NCBI RefSeq assembly: GCF_002119525.1
Contig: NZ_CP017916.1
Span: 2,542,001-2,606,000 of the forward strand
From: Vibrio syngnathi
GTDB taxonomy: Bacteria > Pseudomonadota > Gammaproteobacteria > Enterobacterales > Vibrionaceae
Direction of reading: 5' to 3'
Length of the DNA: 64,000 nucleotides
The notes under the pieces are model-generated. The model worked only from the letters and a program-made list of their open reading frames with translations, did no database searches and was not told the DNA's origin. The position numbers and the translations under genes were made by a program. Shown here piece by piece: positions 54,289 to 64,000 of the stretch (the first letter of the stretch is position 1; every line of letters begins with the position of its first letter).

Positions 54289-54516
54289 CTATTCCGCTGG
54301 TTGGAATTCGAACTTTACTCTCGATTTAGATTTAAGCTCATTACACTCACCATTACAAAAATAGCTCGCTGCACCACAGGCTTGAAGCTTCTCAAGTTGG
54401 CTGCTGCACTCAGGACAAAACCCAACCTTAGTAAAGTGTGCCTGACAACTTTCACAGTGATACTTTCCATCCCAACCTAGCTCTGATTGGCACTTAGGGC
54501 AGATATTTTCACTCAT
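54289..54516 (-). CDS. yfgJ: Zinc-ribbon protein, YfgJ family
   Basis: A 75-residue protein made of CxxC knuckles: CPKCQSELGW, CESCQAHF, CPECSSQL and CGAASYFCNGEC, enough for two or more zinc sites. This is the YfgJ family of unknown function. The ATG at 54516 is the better start: AGGAA lies at correct spacing, whereas it would abut the ATG at 54522. In Escherichia coli yfgJ lies in the same neighbourhood (xseA, der, bamB). It is convergent with xseA. Confidence 0.85.
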   Translation of the reverse strand: MSENICPKCQSELGWDGKYHCESCQAHFTKVGFCPECSSQLEKLQACGAASYFCNGECNELKSKSRVKFEFQPAE

Positions 54517-54558
54517 TAGCATTTCCTAAATCACTACTTTTTTTACAATCTACTACTG

Positions 54559-55554
54559 CTAAGACTTAGCTTGCTTGATTTGGTACATGTTCTTATCAGC
54601 TTGTGCGATCAAGCCTTCCAATGACTCAGGATCTTTATCATAAGAAAGTCCAACGCTGACAGAAAACTGAGTGCCATCGATATAGAGCGCTTGTTCCAAG
54701 GTTCTTTCTAAGCTTCGATAAAAGTTCAGCACACTTTCTTGATCATCAAAGCAAGAGAACACGACAAACTCATCGCCCCCATAGCGCCCTATCTTGGCAC
54801 AGGCAGTCGTTGCCTCATCAAGCACTTTTGCAACGGCTAACAACACATCATCACCAAAGCTGTGGCCAAACGTATCGTTTATTGACTTAAATTTATCGAC
54901 ATCAACAAACAGGCATGCCATCACTTTTTCAGTAAAACAGCGGTTAGTTAACACCTGCTCGGCTTCTCTCAGCAATGCTCGGCGATTCAAACTGTGTGTT
55001 AGGGAATCCCGATTGGCAAAAAAGTTGAGTTGATTCTCTAACTCATACTTCTCAAGCGCGACTGAATACAGAGAAGCCAATAACTCTAAGAGCTCAAGTT
55101 CAAACTCATGAGGTTCAGAGATGTACTGACTGTAAATTGCGAAGGTACCTAATACGTGACCATGTGAAGAGATGATTGGCACTGACCAACATGCATGAAG
55201 ATTGGCCTGATTGGTTAAGGCTAAGAAAGGAGTCCAATTCGGGTGTGCATTAATATTGGAGACCATGACAGCTTTCTTAAGTGCCGCCGCTTCGCCACAA
55301 GAACCAATTCCGGCACCAACTCCCACCCCTTCTATCTGCTGGTTATAAAAATCAGGCAAGTTTGGAGCATATTCTAAATGTAATGTATTCGATTCGGGGT
55401 TTAGCAATAAGATAGAGGCCATCCTTTGACCAAAAATCTGCTCGGTGAGTTGAATGATCTTGCGATTTAATTCTTTGCGATCCAACCCAAGGGCAAGCTT
55501 TCGAAGCAAACTGTTTACTGCTCGGTGACCTTCTAATAAAAATTGTTGTTTCAT
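54559..55554 (-). CDS. GAF-GGDEF diguanylate cyclase
   Basis: A 331-residue soluble signalling protein. An N-terminal GAF domain (about 15-170, GIGSCGEAAALKKAVMVSNI) is followed by a GGDEF domain with intact active site GRYGGDEFVVF (GGDEF at 259-263) and FVDVDKFKSINDTFGHSFGD, so it should make cyclic di-GMP. The product-inhibition RxxD site five residues before the motif is absent. There is no membrane segment. The GAF ligand is unknown. It is transcribed alone, 36 bp from yfgJ on the same strand. Confidence 0.9.
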   Translation of the reverse strand: MKQQFLLEGHRAVNSLLRKLALGLDRKELNRKIIQLTEQIFGQRMASILLLNPESNTLHLEYAPNLPDFYNQQIEGVGVGAGIGSCGEAAALKKAVMVSNINAHPNWTPFLALTNQANLHACWSVPIISSHGHVLGTFAIYSQYISEPHEFELELLELLASLYSVALEKYELENQLNFFANRDSLTHSLNRRALLREAEQVLTNRCFTEKVMACLFVDVDKFKSINDTFGHSFGDDVLLAVAKVLDEATTACAKIGRYGGDEFVVFSCFDDQESVLNFYRSLERTLEQALYIDGTQFSVSVGLSYDKDPESLEGLIAQADKNMYQIKQAKS

Positions 55555-55844
55555 TCACTAAAGCTTTCAATTATATGGTGGGAACAGCTTGTTCTTATGC
55601 AAGCCTCTATACTGGTCAATATTAACACACTAAATTGTCACAACACACCACCGAAGATCATAGGTTGATCTTTTGCTTTATCTACTTTGATCAGCGATCT
55701 ACCCCAAAAAGAATATTTATATCACCACACACCGAAAGCATAAGTTACATATGCTGCATTTCAATTTTTAGTAATATATAAAACTAAATATAAAATAAAA
55801 ATACAGATAAGCTAGAACAATCTATTTCTGATCTTTAATTGAGA

Positions 55845-56765
55845 TCATCGAGATACACACGTCTGCATTTCGATATGTTGATCATCTAATTGGGTTAACT
55901 TAACCGATAATGCCTTAAGTTCTGACGTATTATTGATGTGAGTACCACCACACGGAATAGAAACTAAAGTCTCGTCATCTAGCTGCCATTCCCAGTAGCG
56001 AGACTCTGTTAACGCCTCACCTTCCAGTCTCATCGCGACTGACGTCGACTCTGCAAGCCAGGCCGCAATCATCTGGTTGATGTCGGCTTCAATACCTTCA
56101 AGGTTTGCTAGCATGTCTGCAACGTTCAAGCCGCGTTTCTTCAAGGTTTTACCCAAGCGGTACTTGTCTGTACATAGATCAGGAGTAACGAAGCTAGTGA
56201 CTTGAGCGTAGCTATTGAAGTCATAGCTGCCAAGTGGATCTTTTCTGTCTGCATCTTTACGCCAGTAACTCTCAGCCAATACTTTATTCAAGGCTAAGAA
56301 AGCAATATGTCCGGCACTATGACCGCGGCTCAAACTGGCTTGGTGCTCTTTATCAACCGACAACTCGACTTCATCGCCAATGTTAATCATAGAAGCTGAT
56401 GCAGGTAGTTGGTGAACAACCACAAACGCCCACCCTTCCGTATCACGCTTAACAGGAATATCTGCTGCGATATAAAGTTTACCAGTGGATTGTTCTATTG
56501 CACCAACAAGGCAATCTTCAACAATATACTGTTCACCATTTACGCTGACAAAACCTCGGTCTGCAGGGTGATCGGGCCAAATATGGCTCACTGGGTGGAA
56601 AGGTGTCACGTCGGTGATCAGGTAAGTTTTGCTGTCGTCACTTTCAACGTACACCGCTTTTGCATTGAGCAGCCAAGTTTGATGACAAAATTGAGTGATG
56701 GTTGGTGTGATGACTATTGTTGGTTTCATGGATGTCGCAGGTGTATTCAAATCGCTAATGGCCAT
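55845..56765 (-). CDS. AlaX-like alanyl-tRNA editing protein
   Basis: A 306-residue stand-alone protein related to the editing domain of alanyl-tRNA synthetase, which removes Ser or Gly wrongly attached to tRNA-Ala. The zinc motifs are present: HSAGH (149-153) and CGGTH (272-276). The N-terminal half (VYVESDDSKTYLITDVTPFH) resembles the beta-barrel of the longer AlaX class. The alaS gene is not in the window. Another Met at residue 13 (56729) could be the start. Function is by family; its tRNA specificity is not readable. Confidence 0.82.
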   Translation of the reverse strand: MAISDLNTPATSMKPTIVITPTITQFCHQTWLLNAKAVYVESDDSKTYLITDVTPFHPVSHIWPDHPADRGFVSVNGEQYIVEDCLVGAIEQSTGKLYIAADIPVKRDTEGWAFVVVHQLPASASMINIGDEVELSVDKEHQASLSRGHSAGHIAFLALNKVLAESYWRKDADRKDPLGSYDFNSYAQVTSFVTPDLCTDKYRLGKTLKKRGLNVADMLANLEGIEADINQMIAAWLAESTSVAMRLEGEALTESRYWEWQLDDETLVSIPCGGTHINNTSELKALSVKLTQLDDQHIEMQTCVSR

Positions 56766-56851
56766 ATCATTCTTCTTTTGGAATCTAGTCTGATTCGTTA
56801 AGCCATAGCGATACGAAAAGGTGCAGTTATGGCTTAACGTGAATTTTGCTT

Positions 56852-56880
56852 AAAAAAATACCCGAGACAGGCTCGGGTAT
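56852..56880 (-). terminator. Terminator of der
   Basis: TACCCGAG / CTCGGGTA stem with loop ACAG; seven T residues follow on the minus strand. Confidence 0.9.
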
Positions 56881-56898
56881 CAAATCTATTGGAAAGGT

Positions 56899-58380
56899 TT
56901 ACTTACGACCTTTAACCATGCTCATCATACGCTTACGTTTACGTTCTTGAGAAATTGTCAGCTTGGTTGTCTTAGCTTCAAATGGGTTCTCGCTGTTCTG
57001 GAATTGAATGCGAATAGGTGTACCCATAATTTCTAGTGAACGACGGTAGTAGTTCATCAAGAATCGTTTGTATGAATCTGGCAAGTTACGTACTTGGTTA
57101 CCGTGGATAACGATAATCGGTGGGTTGTAGCCACCAGCGTGCGCGTATTTCAATTTAACACGACGGCCACGAACCATAGGTGGTTGGTGATCATCAGTCG
57201 CCATTTTCATGATACGAGTAAGTACAGAAGTACCAACACGAGTCGTTGCTGACTTATAAGCTTCTTGAACAGACTCAAACAAGTGACCAACACCTGTACC
57301 GTGAAGTGCAGAGATAAAGTGAATACGTGCGAAATCAACAAAACCTAAACGACGGTCTAGTTCTTTCTTAACACGATCTTTAACGTCGTTATCTAGGCCA
57401 TCCCACTTGTTTACTGCAATAACAATTGAACGACCAGCATTCAACGCAAAGCCTAACAAGCTTAGATCTTGATCTGAGATGTTCTCGCGAGCATCGATAA
57501 GCAGTAATACAACGTTAGCATCTTCAATCGCTTTCAGTGTTTTAACCACTGAGAACTTCTCAACTGTTTCGTTGATATTTTTACGACGACGAACACCAGC
57601 AGTATCAATCAGAACATACTCACGCTCATCACGCTGCATCGGAATGTAGATAGAGTCACGAGTGGTACCTGGCATATCGTAAACAACAACACGCTCTTCA
57701 CCAAGAATACGGTTAGTTAGTGTTGATTTACCTACGTTAGGACGACCAATGATCGCTAGCTTAATTGGTTGATCTTGAAGGCGCTTGAATTCTTCTTCCG
57801 CTTCTTCTTCAGTGAAATCAACTTGCTCTTCTTCTTCGTCTTCAAATTCAGTTAAATCGCTTACTTCGCCACTCTCAGCTTTTAACGCTTCTGCGAATGG
57901 GTTAAGTGCAAGGTCAATCAGTGCAGTTACACCACGACCGTGCGCTGCAGCGATTTGGTACATGTCTTCTACGCCTAGTTGCCAGAAATCAGCACTTGCA
58001 GCATCAGGGTCGATACCATCAACCTTGTTTACGACTAGCATTGAAGGTTTTTCTAGTTGACGAAGGTGCTTAGCAATCGCCACGTCTGAAGGTGTTAGAC
58101 CCGCACGGCCATCTACCATAAATAGAACGACATCAGCTTCATCAATCGCCGCTAGCGACTGTTCAGCCATTTTTGTTTCAACACCTTCTTCGGTACCGTC
58201 GATACCACCAGTGTCGATAACAATAAAGTCATGCTCGCTAAAATGAGCATGACCGTATTTACGGTCACGCGTTAAGCCAGGGAAATCCGCAACCAATGCA
58301 TCACGAGTTCGAGTCAATCGGTTAAATAACGTAGATTTACCTACGTTCGGACGCCCTACTAGAGCAACAACAGGTACCAT
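56899..58380 (-). CDS. der: Ribosome-associated GTPase Der (EngA)
   Basis: Der has two tandem GTPase domains and is essential for 50S subunit maturation. The 493-residue protein shows G1 motifs GRPNVGKST in both domains (from residue 9 and near 215), DxxG in each ([24 protein letters not shown]), NKxD motifs ([18 protein letters not shown]), and the KH-like C-terminal domain. An acidic Glu-rich linker ([19 protein letters not shown]) separates the GTPase domains. The leader contains a nested hairpin at 58412-58457. Confidence 0.96.
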   Translation of the reverse strand: MVPVVALVGRPNVGKSTLFNRLTRTRDALVADFPGLTRDRKYGHAHFSEHDFIVIDTGGIDGTEEGVETKMAEQSLAAIDEADVVLFMVDGRAGLTPSDVAIAKHLRQLEKPSMLVVNKVDGIDPDAASADFWQLGVEDMYQIAAAHGRGVTALIDLALNPFAEALKAESGEVSDLTEFEDEEEEQVDFTEEEAEEEFKRLQDQPIKLAIIGRPNVGKSTLTNRILGEERVVVYDMPGTTRDSIYIPMQRDEREYVLIDTAGVRRRKNINETVEKFSVVKTLKAIEDANVVLLLIDARENISDQDLSLLGFALNAGRSIVIAVNKWDGLDNDVKDRVKKELDRRLGFVDFARIHFISALHGTGVGHLFESVQEAYKSATTRVGTSVLTRIMKMATDDHQPPMVRGRRVKLKYAHAGGYNPPIIVIHGNQVRNLPDSYKRFLMNYYRRSLEIMGTPIRIQFQNSENPFEAKTTKLTISQERKRKRMMSMVKGRK

Positions 58381-58411
58381 AACAACCTCTACAATTTCTT
58401 CTCTAAATGTA

Positions 58412-58457
58412 GTTATAGGTAAGCACTTGATCGCAAGTTTAAACTCTTACCTATAAC
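58412..58457 (-). promoter_or_regulatory. Nested hairpin in the der leader
   Basis: GTTATAGGTAAG (58412-58423) and CTTACCTATAAC (58446-58457) are perfect 12-base complements, and within them ACTTG-ATCG-CAAGT forms a second perfect stem. It lies 32 bp before der and after the bamB terminator. It has no T tract; a regulatory or stability role is possible. Confidence 0.55.
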
Positions 58458-58483
58458 CACACGGTTTATTAATTTATAACAAC

Positions 58484-58518
58484 AAAACGGCTCCTAGCTG
58501 TTACCAACCAGGAGCCGA
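58484..58518 (-). terminator. Terminator of the bamB-containing operon
   Basis: CGGCTCCT / AGGAGCCG stem with a T-rich tail (TTTTGTTGTT) on the minus strand. Confidence 0.85.
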
Positions 58519-58538
58519 CTGTGAATTATATCACGCTT

Positions 58539-59699
58539 TTATTGGCTAATCGTTAGTTTCTTTACATCGCCATTGCGAGTCGTCACTAAGTAGCCTTCAG
58601 GCATTTCAATTGGCGCAACCGCAAAGCCGCTATCATCGACCAACTGTTGAGCTACAAACTCACCTGATGAACGATCTAACCAATGCAGGTAACCTTCCGT
58701 ATCACCAACAACTACATAACCATTAATAATAGCAGGTGCCGTCAGTAAGCGGTTTTCTAACAATGGAGTGCTCCAAAGTTCAGTACCACTACGCGCATCA
58801 ACCGCAACCACATGGTCTTTGTCAGTCACAGCGAATAAACGGCTGCCATCACTTGCTAAATCAATCGCTGACGAGTAATTACGTTTCCAAACTGGCTTAC
58901 CAGAACGAAGATCGATAGCGATTAGCTGACCATTGATACCGACGGTATACAGGGTTCCGCCAAGAACAACCGGTGATGCATCAACATCAACCAAACGATC
59001 AATTTCCGTTGCGCCTTTTGGTGTACCTACTGGTTGTTGCCAAATAAGCTGACCACGATCAACGATAGCTGCAGCTAAACGACCATTCGCCGTACCCCAG
59101 AATACTCCACCAGAAACAGCTACAGGTGAGCTATCGCCACGAAGTGTTAGGCTTGGTACTTCAGTACTGATGGTCCATTTTTGCTCACCACTTTCTTGAT
59201 CTAACGCGGTCAGCATGCCGCGACTGGTATGAACAATAACCATGTTGCTTTCAGTTGCTGGGGATGCAAGCACCTCACCATTCACTGAGACACGCCACAG
59301 CTCTTCACCAGTTGATTCGTCCATCGCGATCACTTCGCCATTTTCAGAACCAACAAATACCTTACCGTAAGCTGCCGTTAAGCCACCCGATAAACGAGCC
59401 AGTACTTCTTTCTCAAGATCGACTTTCCAAAGCTCTTTACCTGTTTCAGGATCAAGCGCCTTAACCATACCTTCACGACTCGCAACAAATACTTTGTCGT
59501 AAGCCAATTCTGGCGTTAGTTTTGAAAAGTAGTGACCAACACCATCACCAACCGACGTAGACCATTCCTGACTAGGAGTGAATTCGCTGTTTACTGTTGG
59601 TACTGGCGCCATGATGACGGTGTCTTCTTCACTTGCACAGCCCGCTAGCAGGCCAAGAGCAATCGCACACAACGCCGCTTTTGGAAACATCTTCTTCAT
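58539..59699 (-). CDS. bamB: Outer membrane assembly lipoprotein BamB
   Basis: BamB (YfgL) is the beta-propeller lipoprotein of the BAM complex. The 386-residue protein has a lipobox LAGC (acylated Cys21) and eight PQQ-like blades, each seen as repeats of the type GKVFVGSENGEVIAMDESTG and ELWRVSV. It follows yfgM with a 10 bp gap, implying co-transcription, and ends at the terminator at 58484. Together with bamE (32904) the window encodes two of the BAM accessory lipoproteins. Confidence 0.96.
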   Translation of the reverse strand: MKKMFPKAALCAIALGLLAGCASEEDTVIMAPVPTVNSEFTPSQEWSTSVGDGVGHYFSKLTPELAYDKVFVASREGMVKALDPETGKELWKVDLEKEVLARLSGGLTAAYGKVFVGSENGEVIAMDESTGEELWRVSVNGEVLASPATESNMVIVHTSRGMLTALDQESGEQKWTISTEVPSLTLRGDSSPVAVSGGVFWGTANGRLAAAIVDRGQLIWQQPVGTPKGATEIDRLVDVDASPVVLGGTLYTVGINGQLIAIDLRSGKPVWKRNYSSAIDLASDGSRLFAVTDKDHVVAVDARSGTELWSTPLLENRLLTAPAIINGYVVVGDTEGYLHWLDRSSGEFVAQQLVDDSGFAVAPIEMPEGYLVTTRNGDVKKLTISQ

Positions 59700-59709
59700 T
59701 CAAAGCGCC

Positions 59710-60324
59710 TTATTTAGCTAGGTCGTCAAGTTTGATTTGAAGCGTTTGGCTCGCATCAGCTGCTTGTTGTGCTTCAGAGTAAGCACTGTAAGCCGCATCT
59801 GTGTCGCCTTTACGAAGTGAGATATCACCTCGCAGTTCAGCAACACGACCTTTCCAAGATTCGTCAGTCATCGCTTCAAGATCAATCAATGCAGCGTCAA
59901 ATTCACCCTGCTCTGCTTTGATACGTGCTGCACGGTAAGTAAGTAGTGGCGTAAGTGCCGCATCCTTAGTTGCCGATTGTGCCCACTCAAGCTGTTCAAG
60001 TGCTGCTGCAAGCTCACCCGCTTGAACTTGCACTTTTGCTAATTGCATAGCAGCAAGTACTGAGTATTCAGCGTCTTTGTTAGCGTCGATAAAAGCTTGA
60101 ATATCAGATTGAGCATCAACGCCTTTATCATCTAGCGCTGAAATTGCAGAGGTGTAGCTTTCTGAAGCGGCTTCACGCGCTTCAACGACTGAATCTTGGT
60201 AATAGCGCCAACCAAATAGACCACCTAAACCAATAACCGCACCGAAGATTACGGCTTTACCGTTCTCTTTCCACCAATCTTTAATGGCTTCAACTTGTTG
60301 CTCTTCGCTATCGTAAAGTTCCAC
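59710..60324 (-). CDS. yfgM: YfgM, ancillary SecYEG translocon subunit
   Basis: A 204-residue protein with one N-terminal membrane anchor (AVIFGAVIGLGGLFGWRYYQ) and a periplasmic TPR-like domain. YfgM works with PpiD at the SecYEG translocon and passes clients to periplasmic chaperones. The opening MELYDSEEQQVEAIKDWWKE is highly typical. Gene order hisS-yfgM-bamB is conserved with Escherichia coli. Confidence 0.95.
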   Translation of the reverse strand: MELYDSEEQQVEAIKDWWKENGKAVIFGAVIGLGGLFGWRYYQDSVVEAREAASESYTSAISALDDKGVDAQSDIQAFIDANKDAEYSVLAAMQLAKVQVQAGELAAALEQLEWAQSATKDAALTPLLTYRAARIKAEQGEFDAALIDLEAMTDESWKGRVAELRGDISLRKGDTDAAYSAYSEAQQAADASQTLQIKLDDLAK

Positions 60325-60400
60325 TTCCTGTCCTCTTTAATTCTTTAAACGCCAGCATAGTGCTGACGTTGATATTCATGATGAGCGTTTGCTCAATGGC

Positions 60401-61669
60401 TTAGATTAACGCCGCAACTTTTTCTGCAACTTCCGTTTGAGACACGGTTTGTTGCTCGCCGCCAACCAAATCTTTTAGCACAACTGTATTGTCAGCAACT
60501 TCGTTCTCACCAAGTACTAACGCCACAACAGCACCTACTTTGTCAGCACGTTTGAATTGCTTCTTAAAGTTACCACCACCGAAGTGGTTCATAACACGTA
60601 CGCCTTCAACGTTATCGCGTAATTGATTCGCTAACTGCATGCCCGCGATCATAGTACCTTCGCCAGCAGCAACCATGTATACGTCAACACTACGGCGAAC
60701 TTCTGTAAGCTCTAGCGTTTCCATCATAAGGACTAGACGTTCTAGACCCATAGCGAAGCCAACAGCATTCGTTGCTTTGCCGCCTAGTTGTTCAACAAGA
60801 CCATCGTAACGGCCACCGCCACATACTGTACCTTGAGCACCAAGGCTGTCAGTGATCCACTCAAATACGGTGCGGTTGTAATAATCTAGACCGCGCACTA
60901 GACGCTCGTTAACTTGGTATTCGATACCAACAGCGTCAAGAAGTTCACACAAACCAGCAAAATGTTGCTTCGATTCTTCACCCAAATATTCAGATAGTCG
61001 AGGTGCGTCACCTAAGATAGCTTGAACATCCGGGTTCTTAGTATCCAGAACACGTAGAGGGTTAGTGTGCATGCGACGTTTGCAGTCTTCATCTAGCACA
61101 TCAATGTGTTGCTCAAGGAAAGCCACTAACGCAGTACGGTAGCTTACGCGATCTTCTTGAGAACCGATTGAGTTCAATTCAAGACGAACGTGTTTATCGA
61201 TACCTAGCTCACGCCATAGACGTGCTGTCATCATAATAAGTTCTGCGTCAACGTCTGGACCGTCTAGGCCAAATACTTCCACACCACATTGGTGGAATTG
61301 ACGGTAACGACCTTTTTGAGGACGCTCGTGACGGAACATTGGGCCCATGTACCATAGACGCTGTTCATCACGGTTAATAAGGCTGTTTTGAATACATGAA
61401 CGTACACAACCTGCAGTGCCTTCTGGACGCAGCGTTAGGCTGTCACCATTACGGTCATCAAAGGTGTACATCTCTTTAGAAACAACGTCTGTCTCTTCAC
61501 CAACCGCACGGCTAAATAGGTTCGTCTCTTCAACGATAGGCATACGTACTTCGTTGTAACCGTATGCGCTCACCACACTTTTAACTGCGCTTTCTACTTT
61601 CTGCCACAGTGGTGATTGAGTTGGAAGGCAGTCGTTCATGCCTCGAATTGCTTGGATATTTTTAGCCAC
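60401..61669 (-). CDS. hisS: Histidyl-tRNA synthetase
   Basis: HisS charges tRNA-His. The 422-residue class II enzyme starts [20 protein letters not shown] and has motif 2 ([16 protein letters not shown]), the histidine signature [15 protein letters not shown], motif 3 ([14 protein letters not shown]) and the C-terminal anticodon-binding domain. I chose the GTG at 61669 because it gives the standard N-terminus; an upstream GTG at 61693 would add eight residues. It lies 70 bp after ispG on the same strand. Confidence 0.96.
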   Translation of the reverse strand: MAKNIQAIRGMNDCLPTQSPLWQKVESAVKSVVSAYGYNEVRMPIVEETNLFSRAVGEETDVVSKEMYTFDDRNGDSLTLRPEGTAGCVRSCIQNSLINRDEQRLWYMGPMFRHERPQKGRYRQFHQCGVEVFGLDGPDVDAELIMMTARLWRELGIDKHVRLELNSIGSQEDRVSYRTALVAFLEQHIDVLDEDCKRRMHTNPLRVLDTKNPDVQAILGDAPRLSEYLGEESKQHFAGLCELLDAVGIEYQVNERLVRGLDYYNRTVFEWITDSLGAQGTVCGGGRYDGLVEQLGGKATNAVGFAMGLERLVLMMETLELTEVRRSVDVYMVAAGEGTMIAGMQLANQLRDNVEGVRVMNHFGGGNFKKQFKRADKVGAVVALVLGENEVADNTVVLKDLVGGEQQTVSQTEVAEKVAALI

Positions 61670-61739
61670 AGTATTTATTCCGTAATTTCTCACGACCAGG
61701 TATCAGTGCGAATAGACAATCACACCCCATCGCGTTGTA

Positions 61740-62861
61740 TTAATCTTCTAAGTTTTCTACATCAATGCGATTTGCTTTATCAAGCACTGACGCTTTTGCG
61801 CGAATCTTAGCTTCAAGTTTGTCGACAAGGTCATCGTTGTCAAAACGCTCTTTCTGACGCTTACCGTCTTCATAGAAGGCACTCTTACGTGCACTACCCG
61901 CAAGGCCTAAGTGAGACACTTCAGCTTCACCTGGGCCGTTAACGACACAACCGATGATAGAGACATCCATTGGAGTCACTATGTCTTCTAAGCGTTCTTC
62001 AAGGGCGTTAACGGTGTTGATAACATCGAATTCTTGGCGAGAACAGCTCGGACACGCAATGAAGTTAATGCCACGCGAGCGAATGCGCAAAGATTTAAGA
62101 ATATCAAAGCCAACTTTGATCTCTTCAACAGGATCCGCCGCTAGCGAGATACGCAGCGTATCGCCGATACCTTCAGAAAGCAGCATGCCCAAACCTACCG
62201 CTGATTTCACAGAGCCAGCACGTGCACCACCCGCTTCGGTAATGCCAAGGTGAAGAGGTTGATCAATCTGCTTAGCAAGCAAACGGTAAGAACCGACAGC
62301 TAGGAATACATCAGAAGCCTTAACGCTGACTTTGAATTGATCAAAGTTCAGACGATCTAAGATATCTACGTGGCGCATTGCAGATTCAACAAGCGCTTCT
62401 GCTGTAGGTTCTGTGTATTTCTCTTGGATCTCTTTCTCAAGAGAGCCGCCGTTAACACCAATACGAATCGGAATATTCATATCACGTGCACAATCAACAA
62501 CTGAGCGGATACGGCTTTCGTTACCGATGTTTCCTGGGTTGATACGCAGACAGTCAACGCCGTACTCTGCCACTTTAAGGGCAATACGGTAGTCGAAGTG
62601 AATATCAGCAACCAAAGGAACAGAGACCTGCTGCTTAATTAGCTTAAAGGCTTCAGCGGCCTCCATAGTCGGTACAGATACGCGAACGATATCTGCCCCC
62701 ACTTTTTCCAAAGCTCGAATTTGAGCGACGGTCGCGGCGACATCTGTTGTTCTTGTGTTGGTCATGGATTGCACAGCAATTGGTGCACCATCACCGATCG
62801 GCACATCACCCACATAAATACGGGTTGATTTGCGACGAATAATAGGAGATTCGTGTTGCAT
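61740..62861 (-). CDS. ispG: (E)-4-hydroxy-3-methylbut-2-enyl-diphosphate synthase
   Basis: IspG (GcpE) makes HMBPP from MEcPP in the methylerythritol phosphate pathway, using a [4Fe-4S] cluster. The 373-residue protein starts [20 protein letters not shown] and the cluster cysteines lie in [13 protein letters not shown] and [10 protein letters not shown]. It starts seven bases after the rodZ stop codon, so the two share a transcript, as in most gammaproteobacteria. Confidence 0.97.
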   Translation of the reverse strand: MQHESPIIRRKSTRIYVGDVPIGDGAPIAVQSMTNTRTTDVAATVAQIRALEKVGADIVRVSVPTMEAAEAFKLIKQQVSVPLVADIHFDYRIALKVAEYGVDCLRINPGNIGNESRIRSVVDCARDMNIPIRIGVNGGSLEKEIQEKYTEPTAEALVESAMRHVDILDRLNFDQFKVSVKASDVFLAVGSYRLLAKQIDQPLHLGITEAGGARAGSVKSAVGLGMLLSEGIGDTLRISLAADPVEEIKVGFDILKSLRIRSRGINFIACPSCSRQEFDVINTVNALEERLEDIVTPMDVSIIGCVVNGPGEAEVSHLGLAGSARKSAFYEDGKRQKERFDNDDLVDKLEAKIRAKASVLDKANRIDVENLED

Positions 62862-62868
62862 ATTAACT

Positions 62869-63804
62869 CTAAGGTAAGGTTATTCTAGCTACTTTGCCTG
62901 AAGTATACCCAGAAAGGTCGACAGGTTCACTTGCAAATGTCATCGATACGCCTTCAGGCGCACCCAGAATCACTTTATATGGTGCAGTTCCAGAAAGATT
63001 TAATGTCTGGCCTGCTTTTTTAATGCCAGTAGATAACGTTTTGCCCGAAGCATCTTTCACTTGGATCCAGCAATCAGCAGAGAACTGCATCACTAGCTCG
63101 TTAACCACAGCTTCAGGCGCTACAGTCTCTGATTCCGCAGTAACCGAAGCAACGTCTGCTGCTTCTGGTGTTTCTTCAAGGACTTCAACAGGGTCAAGAG
63201 TTACTGAATCTTCAGCTGAACTCACTTCAGTAAGCTCATCAGAATTTTCAGTAACAGGAGATGTTTCTGTGTTTTGTTCTGCTTCAATCACTTCGAGTGA
63301 AGTCAGATCAGGATCAAGTGATTCTTCTACAGCGAGCTCTTCTGAGCTTTCAGTATTCGCTAAAGATTGAGATAGGGTGTCTTGTTGTTGGTTCTGCCAC
63401 CACCACAGTGATGAGATACCCGCAATTACCGCAAAAATGCTCCAAGTAAGGATCATAATACGGCTATTGTGCTTCTCTGTTTTTGTCTTACGAGAAAAGC
63501 TCAGCATTTCTTGCTCTTGGTGTTGAGCATCACCGGCATGATGCAGCGCACTCAATACGACCTTTTCGTCAAGATTGACGTATTTCGCGTATGAGCGAAT
63601 GTAACCGCGCATAAACGTAGCCACTTGATCTGATTCGAATTGGTTTTCTTCAATTTGTTGGATCAGCGTAACGCGCAGCTTCAAACGATCAGAAATCTGC
63701 TTTTGTGTTAAACCAAGAGATTCTCGTTTGTTTTTAAGGAGCGTTCCCGCTTCAATTACCGGAGCGACAGTTTCATTCGTTTGTGTTTCGTGTTCTGTGT
63801 TCAT
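62869..63804 (-). CDS. rodZ: Cytoskeleton protein RodZ
   Basis: RodZ anchors MreB to the inner membrane for rod shape. The 311-residue protein has a cytoplasmic helix-turn-helix domain (about 20-85, [20 protein letters not shown]), one transmembrane helix (about 116-135, [20 protein letters not shown]), an acidic Glu/Ser/Thr-rich periplasmic stretch (about 140-225) and the C-terminal DUF4115 beta domain ([20 protein letters not shown]). It is the first complete gene of the rodZ-ispG-hisS cluster; an upstream gene probably lies just outside the window. Confidence 0.95.
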   Translation of the reverse strand: MNTEHETQTNETVAPVIEAGTLLKNKRESLGLTQKQISDRLKLRVTLIQQIEENQFESDQVATFMRGYIRSYAKYVNLDEKVVLSALHHAGDAQHQEQEMLSFSRKTKTEKHNSRIMILTWSIFAVIAGISSLWWWQNQQQDTLSQSLANTESSEELAVEESLDPDLTSLEVIEAEQNTETSPVTENSDELTEVSSAEDSVTLDPVEVLEETPEAADVASVTAESETVAPEAVVNELVMQFSADCWIQVKDASGKTLSTGIKKAGQTLNLSGTAPYKVILGAPEGVSMTFASEPVDLSGYTSGKVARITLP

Positions 63805-63961
63805 AGAGAGTGAACTTCTAAAGTATTATCGCAGGTTGATGAGAGCATTTTTATTGTCGTTTAAGCTCAATCTAACAACCCACTTTATGTGGAATTTTTC
63901 CTGTTATCTAAATCATCAACCCTTAAAGACGAACATCACCCATTGATTATGGATGACCTTC

Positions 63962-64000
63962 TCAGGAAGCTAGTTTATCAAGTAGCCAACCTAAATAGAC
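63962..64000 (-). CDS. Possible 3' end of an upstream gene (partial)
   Basis: The last 39 bp can be read on the minus strand as VYLGWLLDKLAS and a TGA stop. In Vibrio and relatives pilF (pilW-type pilotin gene) usually precedes rodZ, so this could be its end. The fragment is too short to identify. Confidence 0.25.
   Translation of the reverse strand, partial: VYLGWLLDKLAS

Noticed and set aside
1..64000. CRISPR arrays, prophage, integron attC sites, rRNA or standard tRNA genes
   Set aside because: No regularly spaced direct repeats, phage structural genes, integrases or tRNA/rRNA sequences were seen apart from the tmRNA.

Overview
The window is a chromosomal segment of a marine gammaproteobacterium, almost certainly a Vibrio. 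The gene order (purL, mltF, tadA; dnaK-dnaJ beside a minor-pilin cluster; grpE, nadK, recN, bamE, rnfH, ratA, smpB, ssrA; guaBA, xseA; der, bamB, yfgM, hisS, ispG, rodZ) is the Vibrionaceae arrangement. The tmRNA tag reads ANDENYALAA. Secreted alginate lyase (PL7) and chitinase (GH19) fit a marine polysaccharide degrader of the Splendidus type; that last placement is inference.

Layout. 0.2-2.7 kb: a TDT-family transporter divergent from a LysR regulator, then SOS gene yebG with a LexA box. 2.8-4.8 kb: a long structured leader that starts with a fluoride (crcB-type) aptamer, followed by a NifU-like scaffold gene and a GGGtGRT-family gene. 5-7 kb: marC-like gene and dapD. 7-17.2 kb: purL, mltF, a 44-codon basic ORF, tadA, a CorC-like membrane protein and an AbgT transporter. 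17.5-20.9 kb: five type IV pilin-like genes. 21-24.6 kb: dnaJ and dnaK. 24.7-26.2 kb: a complete IS4-family element. 26.2-28.8 kb: alginate lyase and a dicarboxylate symporter. 29.2-35.3 kb: grpE, nadK, recN, bamE, rnfH, ratA, smpB, tmRNA. 35.4-41.3 kb: less conserved genes (a secreted protein with four retropepsin-like repeats, an M15 peptidase, DUF429, YeeE/YedE, and an unknown zinc-ribbon protein). 41.5-48.9 kb: plsC, a beta-CASP nuclease, alanine symporter, acetate transporter, GH19 chitinase. 49.2-54.2 kb: guaA, guaB, xseA. 54.3-63.8 kb: zinc ribbon, GAF-GGDEF protein, AlaX-like deacylase, der, bamB, yfgM, hisS, ispG, rodZ.

Regulation visible in the sequence: LexA boxes at yebG and (three) at recN; sigma-32 promoters at dnaK and grpE; PurR-like boxes at purL and guaA; many intrinsic terminators.

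The most interesting points are: (1) the fluoride-type aptamer with mutually exclusive downstream pairings that would open or close the start of the nifU-like/GGGtGRT pair, none of which is a known fluoride exporter; (2) a secreted four-repeat retropepsin-like protein keeping two DTGA active-site motifs in its first and last repeats; (3) degenerate 16-21 bp tandem repeats recurring at gene 3' ends at five separate loci; (4) a branched palindromic composite at 46.8-47.04 kb and a 171 bp inverted-repeat element that separates guaB from guaA.
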